From assembly GCA_019038735.1 (NCBI GenBank), contig JAHOYW010000043.1, positions 1 through 5,512 on the forward strand: a DNA stretch of 5,512 bases, given 5' to 3'. This document shows, in pieces, positions 1 through 5,512 of this stretch (positions are counted from its first letter, which is position 1; every line of letters starts with the position of its first letter). Both the position numbers and the translations under genes were made by a program. This stretch comes from Victivallales bacterium. Its GTDB lineage: Bacteria; Verrucomicrobiota; Lentisphaeria; Victivallales; Victivallaceae. Under the pieces are notes generated by a model. The model was not told the origin of the DNA, searched no databases, and saw only the letters and a program-made list of their open reading frames with translations.

Positions 1-1457
1 TTATTGATCCGAAAAAAATAAAATATATCATTATTCATCATCAGGACCCTGATTTGTGCGGACTGATTCCTCTGATTGAAAATATCCTTCATCCTGATGT
101 AACAATTCTATGCGAATCAAGAACCGCTTTATTTGTGCCATACTACGGAAGCCGTAAAGCTGTTATACCAATTTGTGATGAGGATATTCTAAGCTTAAAA
201 TCCGGCAGAGAACTTAAATTCTTTCATATGCCGTATCTGCACTTTGCTGGTAATCTGTTCACTTATGATATTGATACCGCCTCTCTTTTTTCTTCGGATA
301 TATTCGGATGTTTCAAACAGGACTGGATGATGTATAGTGATGAATCTTATTTGGCTCCAGTGAAAATGTTTATTGAACATTATATCAGCAGCCCTGAAGC
401 TTTACAATATGCTTATGACAAACTAAAGAGCCTTAAAATAAATAGAATTCTTCCTCAACATGGTGCTGTTATCGAAGATGATATCGACAAATTTATTGAG
501 CTGCTCATAACTACCGAACCAGGTAGTTTATTACGTGAGCTATATAACAAAGCAACAAGTAAACAGGAACAGGAAATTTTAGAAACAGGCACAAAGGAGA
601 TGTCACTGAGACTGAATAAAAAAATAAGTGCCAATAACTTGAATGAGCTTATGAATACCATCGCCAAAGAATATCCATTATTCTTGTCAATATTAATTGA
701 TACAGTTTTAGCTAAAGCTTCAGCTATGGGAGTTTCCAATCCCTTAACTAGAGGACGTATCCATAGTTCAGAAAATATACAGACTGATAACGGATCACAA
801 CTGCTGGATTCATTGCACAAAAGATACCTGAGCCGACAATATAGTATAATGTCTGATAAAAAATCAACAGAAGAAATTATGCTCCAAGGACTTAAAGCTC
901 TTAAAGCAAATGTGGTGCTTATGTTTATTGATATTCGCGGTTTTACTAGATGGTGCGCGGATAAACAGCCTGATACCATAATGGATACTCTCAGCCACCA
1001 ACATGCCCTAATCTCTAAAATAATTAACTCCAACGGCGGCAGAGTTAATAAAATATTTGGTGACGGTATATTAGCCTACTTTACAGAAGATTATACTTCC
1101 CAAAGCATAAAGATTGCGGAAAAAATTCAAGGTACGATAGTAGAAAATAAATTACTGCCAGTCGGAATAGGAATGGATTTCGGAAAGGTCATAATGGGAG
1201 ACCTGGGCGAAGAGGCTCGACTTGACTATACGCTTATTGGTTCAAGCGTCAATATAGCCTCGCGTATGTGCGACAGTGCCGCAAAAGGCGAAACAGCAAT
1301 CACTATGCACCTGTATAATAATTTGGACGACAAACTAAAAACAGCAATCTCCTGTCTAAAATCAAAGGAAGAAATCAAAGTAAAACTAAAACCGTCCGAT
1401 CCCGAAATCAAAGCGATAAAATTCCTCTCCAAGGAGCTTGACACCAAGAGTCTTTAA
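1..1457 (+). CDS. ODP/flavodiiron-type MBL-fold sensor fused to class III adenylate cyclase (5' end cut off by window)
   Basis: The frame is open to the left edge (first full codon at 3), so the TTG at 54 is internal and the gene starts outside the window. Codons 39-53 encode H-Q-D-P-D, matching the H-x-E-x-D diiron motif of flavodiiron proteins. Further ligand-like residues follow in family order: His in PYLHF (240-242), Asp in LFSSD (297-299) and His in LPQHG (459-461). No flavodoxin domain follows. After a linker of roughly 125 residues comes a class III cyclase domain (about 890-1330). It has metal-binding Asp in FIDIRGF (930) and FGDG (1062), purine-selecting Lys (1050) and Thr in DYTLIG (1230), and transition-state Asn (1251) and Arg (1263) in NIASR. 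The Lys/Thr pair predicts ATP to cAMP. ODP domains elsewhere bind O2 at a diiron site, so the inferred role is a cytosolic O2/redox-controlled cyclase. The domain calls are strong; the signal sensed and the direction of control are inference. Confidence 0.88.
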   Translation, partial: IDPKKIKYIIIHHQDPDLCGLIPLIENILHPDVTILCESRTALFVPYYGSRKAVIPICDEDILSLKSGRELKFFHMPYLHFAGNLFTYDIDTASLFSSDIFGCFKQDWMMYSDESYLAPVKMFIEHYISSPEALQYAYDKLKSLKINRILPQHGAVIEDDIDKFIELLITTEPGSLLRELYNKATSKQEQEILETGTKEMSLRLNKKISANNLNELMNTIAKEYPLFLSILIDTVLAKASAMGVSNPLTRGRIHSSENIQTDNGSQLLDSLHKRYLSRQYSIMSDKKSTEEIMLQGLKALKANVVLMFIDIRGFTRWCADKQPDTIMDTLSHQHALISKIINSNGGRVNKIFGDGILAYFTEDYTSQSIKIAEKIQGTIVENKLLPVGIGMDFGKVIMGDLGEEARLDYTLIGSSVNIASRMCDSAAKGETAITMHLYNNLDDKLKTAISCLKSKEEIKVKLKPSDPEIKAIKFLSKELDTKSL

Positions 1458-1487
1458 ATACTATTATTAAATAACTTTTGCTTTGAT

Positions 1488-1516
1488 TTGCACATTTTAC
1501 TGTTCTCTGTTATATT
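1488..1516 (+). promoter_or_regulatory. Candidate sigma70-type extended -10 promoter for the HD-kinase gene pair
   Basis: In the 81-base gap after the cyclase gene, TATATT (1511-1516, 5 of 6 to consensus) is preceded by TG at 1508-1509 with one base between, giving an extended -10. A weak -35 element, TTGCAC (1488-1493, 3 of 6), lies exactly 17 bases upstream. Transcription would start near 1523, leaving a leader of about 16-22 bases before the HD gene. The region is very AT-rich, so chance matches are easy. This is a prediction from spacing and motif only; read-through from the cyclase gene is also possible, as no clear terminator was seen in the gap. Confidence 0.4.
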
Positions 1517-1538
1517 ATTTTAAATAAAAATTTGGGTT

Positions 1539-2141
1539 ATGACTATGGATTATAGCAGATTAGAAAAAGATATTATTGAAAAATTACAGCAGGAATTGTC
1601 CAAAAAACTTCATTATCACCGGACTGAACACTCCATTCATGTTATTAATATAGCAGAGAGCATCGCTCGCTCTGAAAGTATTAAAGGAGATGATTTGCTC
1701 TTACTTAAAAGTGCCGCCTTGCTGCATGATACAGGTTTTTTGAAATATCCCATCCAGAATGAATCTATGGGTTGCCGAATTGCGGAAAAAATTCTCCCTG
1801 ACTATGGCTACACGCCGGAACAAATCAAGCTTATTGATGCTATGATTATGGCGACCGCGATTCCTCAGAATCCTACAAATTTGTTAGAGAAGATTATCTG
1901 CGATGCCGATTTATCTTACTTGGGAACAAGCGATGCCATGACTGAAAGCAACAACTTGCGTCTGGAAATGAAGCTACTCCAACACCGAGTATTTTCCGAT
2001 ATTGAATGGATTGACTTTCAATTAGATTTTCTCAGAGCTCATAATTTTTTCACGACATACGCCAGAAAATATATAGAGCCAGGCAAGGGAAAATTTATAA
2101 AAATTTTACTAAGTGAAAAGCAGGCATTGGGAGATCGGTAA
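1539..2141 (+). CDS. HD-superfamily metal-dependent phosphohydrolase (small, single domain)
   Basis: This is a 200-residue soluble protein with the core HD pattern: His31 in an H-S-I-H-V context, the His63-Asp64 doublet in ALLHDTG, and a distal Asp in CDADLSYLG (Asp122/Asp124). HD proteins hydrolyse phosphoester bonds, including cyclic nucleotides, (p)ppGpp and dNTPs. The extra His ligands expected in HD-GYP or binuclear HD enzymes are not evident: Asn/Glu occur in NESMG and Thr/Ala in IMATAIP. This fits a mononuclear-type site. No signal peptide, membrane segment or GYP motif is seen. The start is ATG 1539, but ATG 1545 is as good, because the only purine-rich stretch (GGG, 1534-1536) is 8 bases from it and 2 from the first. 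The gene follows a cyclase gene and almost touches a kinase gene, so cyclic-nucleotide phosphodiesterase activity is an attractive but unproven inference; the substrate cannot be read from the sequence. Confidence 0.85.
   Translation: MTMDYSRLEKDIIEKLQQELSKKLHYHRTEHSIHVINIAESIARSESIKGDDLLLLKSAALLHDTGFLKYPIQNESMGCRIAEKILPDYGYTPEQIKLIDAMIMATAIPQNPTNLLEKIICDADLSYLGTSDAMTESNNLRLEMKLLQHRVFSDIEWIDFQLDFLRAHNFFTTYARKYIEPGKGKFIKILLSEKQALGDR
2129..2133 (+). promoter_or_regulatory. Ribosome binding site that fixes the kinase start
   Basis: GGGAG, inside the last codons of the HD gene, lies 9 bases before ATG 2143. This supports 2143 as the start instead of the in-frame GTG at 2113, which would overlap the HD gene by 29 bases and add ten residues before the kinase fold. 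The HD stop (TAA 2139-2141) is one base before the ATG, so translation of the two genes is probably coupled. Confidence 0.65.
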
Positions 2142-2142
2142 A

Positions 2143-3195
2143 ATGGAGAAATTTTTCAGTAAAACAGACTATCGTGTAGTAAAGAAAATTGCGGAAGGAG
2201 GAATGGGGGCAGTTTATAAAGCTCAACAAAAAGGTATAGCTGGTTTTGAAAAAACCGTTGCCATCAAGACTCTGCTCGGACATTTCGCCAAAAACCGCCA
2301 ATTTATAGATAGATTCGTTTTCGAAGCTAAACTGGTAGCCAACCTAGTTCACGAAAACATTGTCCAGATTTATCAACTAGACCGCCATAAAGGAGAATAT
2401 TTCTTTATTCTGGAATTCGTTAATGGTGTGTCTCTTTTCTCTTTTGTAGACTTTCTTGTCAGAACTAAAACTCTCATGCCGGAAAAACTGGCAGTATTTA
2501 TTGCCAGCCGTATTGCCAGAGGACTGGCTTACGCGCATAGCCGTTGTGATACGGATGGAAAGCCCTTGTTTATTGTTCATTGCGACGTTTGCCCTCATAA
2601 TATTATGATTACGACAGAGGGCTTACCCAAACTTACTGATTTTGGTATTGCTAGGGCAACAAGCACAGGTGATGAAAAATCCGTAAGCGGCAAGTTGCCA
2701 TTCATGTCTCCAGAACAGATAAACAGGGAAAATGTGGATTTTCGTTCAGACATTTATTCCCTTGGCATGGTACTGTTTTATATGTTATCAGGGAAAAATG
2801 CCAGACGCATTGACATTAGCAACAATGATACAATTGAACAGGCTAAGAAAAACACTATTCATTGGGAATTCATGCCGGATGACATTGATGAAGAACTGCT
2901 GAAAATAATAACTAAAATGCTGGAAACAGATCCTGAAAAACGTTATCAGGACACCTCCGAACTCTCCCATGCTCTCGAATATCATATTTATAAGGATGGT
3001 TACGGGCCGACTATTGTTACTTTGTCTGAATATATGCGCAAGCAGATGCCGATACTCTTTGACACCTCTTCCGGATATACTGACGACAAGGAAGACAATA
3101 CTGATATTTCAGGAAAAACTATACTTATGAATCCAGACTCAAGCAATATAGATAAAACTATAAAGTTGCCTGAAGAATTTTTCGATGAAAAGTAG
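2143..3195 (+). CDS. Soluble Hanks-type Ser/Thr protein kinase with altered catalytic loop (HCDVCPHN)
   Basis: The protein has 350 residues, with a kinase domain at about 10-285. Visible motifs in order are the Gly-rich loop AEGGMGAVYK (17-26), VAIK Lys42, helix-C Glu61, hinge ILEF (89-92), the catalytic loop with Asp148 and Asn153, DFG Asp166, and the SPE triplet at 189-191 (APE position). All residues needed for ATP and metal binding and for the catalytic base are present, so activity is expected. Two changes stand out. The HRD Arg is Cys147, making it a non-RD kinase, and the usual Lys after the Asp is Cys150; related bacterial kinases often have Ser there. The activation segment (167-188) carries several Ser/Thr. 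The tail of about 65 residues is acidic and polar, with two similar motifs, GKTILM (Thr326) and DKTIKL (Thr339). No transmembrane helix, PASTA or other sensor domain is seen, so it should act in the cytosol. It is probably co-transcribed and translationally coupled with the HD gene. Substrates are unknown. Confidence 0.93.
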   Translation: MEKFFSKTDYRVVKKIAEGGMGAVYKAQQKGIAGFEKTVAIKTLLGHFAKNRQFIDRFVFEAKLVANLVHENIVQIYQLDRHKGEYFFILEFVNGVSLFSFVDFLVRTKTLMPEKLAVFIASRIARGLAYAHSRCDTDGKPLFIVHCDVCPHNIMITTEGLPKLTDFGIARATSTGDEKSVSGKLPFMSPEQINRENVDFRSDIYSLGMVLFYMLSGKNARRIDISNNDTIEQAKKNTIHWEFMPDDIDEELLKIITKMLETDPEKRYQDTSELSHALEYHIYKDGYGPTIVTLSEYMRKQMPILFDTSSGYTDDKEDNTDISGKTILMNPDSSNIDKTIKLPEEFFDEK

Positions 3196-3196
3196 A

Positions 3197-3216
3197 TTTG
3201 AGAAAATCATCTCAAA
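3197..3216. terminator. Possible weak bidirectional terminator hairpin between convergent genes
   Basis: A perfect 7-bp inverted repeat, TTTGAGA (3197-3203) and TCTCAAA (3210-3216), with a 6-base loop fills much of the 28-base gap between the kinase stop and the stop of the opposing dehydrogenase gene. The placement suits a shared terminator. However, the stem is short and AT-rich, and neither strand has a clean run of T after it, so intrinsic termination would be weak. It may instead mark 3' ends or need Rho. Confidence 0.35.
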
Positions 3217-3223
3217 ACGCTGT

Positions 3224-4654
3224 TCAAAGATCAAATACTTTCCCTGGATTCATAATATTATTAGGGTCAAAAGCTTTTTTTATCATGCCTAACAAATTCA
3301 AATGTTCTTCGGAAAGAAACTTGTTTATATATTTTTTTCGCTTAGAGCCTATGCCATGTTCACCGGAAAGCATTCCGCCTAAATTAATCGTTTTATTGTA
3401 AATTTCTTCAAGAATTTTCGGCAGAGTCGCTTCCCATTTGTCATTGCTCCATTCGGGTGGACAAACTATTCTTGCATGAATATTTCCGTCTCCGGCATGT
3501 CCAAAACATGGCAGCATAATGTCATATTTTTTTATAATGCTTTGCAATTCAGCGAGCAAGTCAGCGATTTGAGCCGGAGGAACAACTAAATCCTCGCCGC
3601 TTTGGCGTGTGGATATGATGTTGTAGGCTTCGGCGATGTTGCGGCGGATTTTCCAAACACGCTCGCTTGTTGCCGGATTGTCGGCAACGTATATTTGCTG
3701 AACATCGTTTTTTTCGATAAATTTACCGACTAACTCATAATCTTTTTCAACTTGCTCCATGTCTGAACCATCAAAAGTCAAAAGCAACATTGCTCCGCAA
3801 TCGGAATAGGGAAGAGTTTCGTTCAAGTAATCACAAGCGACTTTGACCGAATCTTTATCCATGAACTCAATTGAAGTTGGAGTTACGCCGGTTTCAGTAA
3901 TGATGCGCGGAACAAGTTCAATAGCCTGTTCGATAGTTTCAAAAAGGCACAACAAGTCAGCCTGCGCTTTCGGTAACGGCATTAGTTTGAGAATAATTTT
4001 TGTAAAAAAACCTAAAGTTCCCTCGGAACCGACCATTAACTGGATCAAATCGTAGCCGGTAACATTTTTAATGAGTTTACCGCCGAGTTCAACAATTTCC
4101 CCGGTCGGAGTAACGACTTCGAGCCCGAGAACGTAACGTGAAGTAACTCCGTATTTTACAGCTTTACCGCCACCGGCATTTTCCGCGACATTACCGCCAA
4201 TATAACAGCTTTCCAGACTCATCGGATAGCCGGCATAAAACAAACCGTATTCTTTCAGACATTCATTTATATCATTGGAGACCACGCCAGGTTCAAGCGT
4301 TATCATCATGTTTTCCCGGTCAATCTCAATAATTTTGTTCATTCGGTCAAGAAATACCACAATACCGCCGTGAACCGGAACCGCTCCACCGGAAAGTCCT
4401 GAACCCGCTCCACGTGGCGTAACCGGAACCATTTCACGGTTCGCCAGTTTCATAATTTCGGTAATTTCCTGAGCACTTTGTGGACGAACTACCGCTTCGG
4501 GCATGTGTCGATATTCACTGCCGGGTATTTCGTCGTGTGAAAAAACCTCAAGACTTTCAATATCATTATAAATAAGGTATTTTTCGCCGACAATATCCTC
4601 CAAATCTTTGGCTATTTTCGGTGTGATTCTTTTATAAACAGTTTCGTTTAACAT
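3224..4654 (-). CDS. glcD: FAD-linked 2-hydroxyacid dehydrogenase, GlcD/LctD family (D-lactate/glycolate type)
   Basis: This 476-residue protein, full length for the family, has an N-terminal PCMH-type FAD-binding domain (about 45-225) with PRGAGSGLSGG (80-90), GGNVAENAGG (153-162) and VTGYDL (198-203). The C-terminal FAD-linked oxidase domain has EDLVVPP (354-360), HAGDGNIH (386-393), GEHGIG (431-436) and the usual MNPGK ending (468-472). Family members oxidise 2-hydroxyacids such as glycolate or D-lactate; His386, His393, Glu432 and His433 sit at the conserved substrate/metal site. No separate Fe-S domain is present. The start ATG 4654-4652 overlaps the etfA stop by 7 bases and has a strong ribosome binding site. 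Its pairing with etfA suggests that electrons from the flavin go to an EtfAB heterodimer, as in the Acetobacterium woodii lactate dehydrogenase complex. The family assignment is secure; the substrate (lactate, glycolate or another hydroxyacid) and any electron bifurcation are inferred. Confidence 0.93.
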   Translation of the reverse strand: MLNETVYKRITPKIAKDLEDIVGEKYLIYNDIESLEVFSHDEIPGSEYRHMPEAVVRPQSAQEITEIMKLANREMVPVTPRGAGSGLSGGAVPVHGGIVVFLDRMNKIIEIDRENMMITLEPGVVSNDINECLKEYGLFYAGYPMSLESCYIGGNVAENAGGGKAVKYGVTSRYVLGLEVVTPTGEIVELGGKLIKNVTGYDLIQLMVGSEGTLGFFTKIILKLMPLPKAQADLLCLFETIEQAIELVPRIITETGVTPTSIEFMDKDSVKVACDYLNETLPYSDCGAMLLLTFDGSDMEQVEKDYELVGKFIEKNDVQQIYVADNPATSERVWKIRRNIAEAYNIISTRQSGEDLVVPPAQIADLLAELQSIIKKYDIMLPCFGHAGDGNIHARIVCPPEWSNDKWEATLPKILEEIYNKTINLGGMLSGEHGIGSKRKKYINKFLSEEHLNLLGMIKKAFDPNNIMNPGKVFDL

Positions 4655-5512
4655 ATTTTTTCTCCCCGTTTAAGTTTTTCAATGAGGATCGGCAGTATTT
4701 CAAAAATATCTCCGACAATGCCAAAATCCGCGACATGAAAAATCTGTGCTTCCGGGTCTTTATTGATAGCGATAATACATTCAGAAGTCTGCATTCCGGC
4801 GAGGTGCTGGATAGCTCCCGAAACACCGATGCCGACATACAATTTAGGAGTAACGGTTTTGCCGCTCAAGCCAATCTGATGCGGGTAACTGAGCCAGCCC
4901 CGGTCAATAACTTCACGGCTGGCACCCAAAGCCGCACCTAGCAAATCAGCAAGTTCACGCGCTAATTTTATGTTCGCCTGAGTTTTGATACCGCGTCCGA
5001 CAACAAGAATGCGTTCAGCATCCTGTAGATTAATTTCTTCGGTGTCAGCTTCGAATCCCTCGTAAATAACCCGGCTTTTGTTGACACCTTCTGGAGCTTT
5101 CAAGCGGGCAATCTCACCCGTGCGTCCTTCCTGACGTGGAGCTTCTGGAGTTGATTTCGGGCGAATCGTTGACATTTGCGGACGGTGTTCAGGACATTTG
5201 ATCGTTGCCATGATATTGCCGCCGATTGCCGGGCGGGTTTGCAGAAGCAAACCAGTTTCAGCTTCAATATCAAGTTCAGTACAATCCGCGGTCAGACCGG
5301 CATCGGCAGTCATCGCGACGTAAGGCATCAAAGTTCTTCCCATCGAAGTCGCCGCCGCTAAAATTATTTCCGGTTCATATTTCTCAATCAAATCCAGCAT
5401 GCAGAGCGAATAAGCTTCAACCAGAAAATGTTTTAATTCGGGAGCTTCCACCGCGACAACACGTTCCGCACCGCGCGCGACAAGTTCATTTAATCCTTCT
5501 TCGGAAATATTA
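4648..5512 (-). CDS. etfA: Electron transfer flavoprotein alpha subunit (N-terminus cut off by window)
   Basis: The frame stays open to the right edge and matches the family upstream of the GTG at 5451 (ARGAERVVAVEAPEL), so 5451 is not the start. There are 287 codons visible, and perhaps 40 or more N-terminal residues are missing. The N-terminal half carries RPAIGGNIMATIKCPEHRPQ. The C-terminal FAD domain carries the ETF-alpha signature PKLYVGIGVSGAIQHLAGM (about 4794-4850), followed by AINKDPEAQIF and ADFGIVGD. EtfA binds FAD and, with EtfB, shuttles electrons between flavin dehydrogenases and other carriers in the cytosol. etfB probably lies just upstream, to the right, in the usual etfB-etfA order, but it is outside the window. 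Whether an N-terminal ferredoxin-like domain exists cannot be seen. The dehydrogenase gene starts within the etfA stop region, so the two are one operon and probably one complex. Confidence 0.95.
   Translation of the reverse strand, partial: NISEEGLNELVARGAERVVAVEAPELKHFLVEAYSLCMLDLIEKYEPEIILAAATSMGRTLMPYVAMTADAGLTADCTELDIEAETGLLLQTRPAIGGNIMATIKCPEHRPQMSTIRPKSTPEAPRQEGRTGEIARLKAPEGVNKSRVIYEGFEADTEEINLQDAERILVVGRGIKTQANIKLARELADLLGAALGASREVIDRGWLSYPHQIGLSGKTVTPKLYVGIGVSGAIQHLAGMQTSECIIAINKDPEAQIFHVADFGIVGDIFEILPILIEKLKRGEKIC
4662..4667 (-). promoter_or_regulatory. Strong ribosome binding site for the dehydrogenase, inside etfA
   Basis: On the minus strand GGGGAG (4667 down to 4662) lies 7 bases before ATG 4654-4652, within the last codons of etfA. 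The site and the ATGTTAA overlap point to coupled translation of the two subunits, as expected for partners in one complex, and settle the start choice. Confidence 0.7.

Noticed and set aside
54..56. TTG as start codon of the first gene
   Set aside because: The frame is open upstream to the window edge and encodes the conserved HHQDPD metal motif, so this codon is internal.
455..1033. 192-codon open frame on the minus strand opposite the cyclase gene
   Set aside because: It is antisense to a well-supported coding region, its Ser/Leu/Ile-rich translation resembles no family, and no ribosome binding site was noted.
1454..1473. Direct repeat TTAAATA, two copies
   Set aside because: Two 7-base A/T copies at the end of a gene in an AT-rich spacer; no sign of function.
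1515..1527. AT-only palindrome TTATTT-t-AAATAA near the HD-gene promoter
   Set aside because: It could be an operator, but palindromes of pure A/T are expected by chance in this AT-rich gap and it matches no CRP/FNR-type consensus.
2113..2115. GTG as start of the kinase
   Set aside because: It has no suitable ribosome binding site and would add ten residues overlapping the HD gene; ATG 2143 has GGGAG at 9 bases and begins just before the kinase fold.
3198..3401. Short plus-strand open frame in the convergent junction
   Set aside because: It lies almost entirely antisense to the C-terminal coding part of the dehydrogenase and its translation is not protein-like.
4632..4838. Minus-strand 68-codon frame at the etfA/glcD junction
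   Set aside because: It overlaps both confirmed genes in another frame and has no recognisable content.
5449..5451. GTG as start of etfA
   Set aside because: Residues encoded upstream of it (ARGAERVV) match the ETF-alpha family, so the gene runs beyond the window.

Overview
The window is compact bacterial DNA with five protein-coding genes (two cut by the window edges) in two convergent blocks. No tRNA, rRNA, CRISPR array, insertion sequence or phage gene was seen, and no stretch of more than about 80 bases lacks a gene. The host is probably a Gram-negative bacterium with an anaerobic or micro-aerobic lifestyle. The reasons are a flavodiiron-type (ODP) sensor domain and an ETF-linked flavin dehydrogenase of the lactate/glycolate type. 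The phylum cannot be fixed from this sequence; a spirochaete, PVC/Lentisphaerae-type or related lineage is only a guess.

Left block, + strand, signalling. (i) Positions 1-1457 hold the 3' part of a fusion gene: an ODP/flavodiiron-type metallo-beta-lactamase-fold domain, a linker of roughly 125 residues with no recognised domain, and a C-terminal class III nucleotide cyclase with an apparently intact catalytic set of adenylate-cyclase type. (ii) After an 81-base gap with a plausible extended -10 promoter comes a 200-residue HD-superfamily phosphohydrolase (1539-2141). (iii) One base after its stop codon, a soluble Ser/Thr protein kinase begins (2143-3195). Its catalytic loop is unusual: H-C-D-V-C-P-H-N places a CxxC pair around the catalytic Asp. 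Together these suggest a signalling module: a redox or O2 sensor making cyclic nucleotide, a possible phosphodiesterase or nucleotide hydrolase, and a kinase. The connection between them is inferred from gene order.

Right block, - strand, energy metabolism. An electron-transfer flavoprotein alpha subunit (etfA, entering from the right edge) overlaps by 7 bases a GlcD/LctD-type FAD-linked 2-hydroxyacid dehydrogenase. This etfA-glcD order matches flavin-based lactate dehydrogenase/Etf complexes, some of which bifurcate electrons in anaerobes. The two blocks meet tail to tail across 28 bases that contain a small hairpin. The + strand genes look more AT-rich than the - strand pair.

The most interesting element is the ODP-cyclase fusion, which looks like a direct O2/redox-to-cAMP converter, next to an HD hydrolase and a kinase with possible redox-active cysteines.
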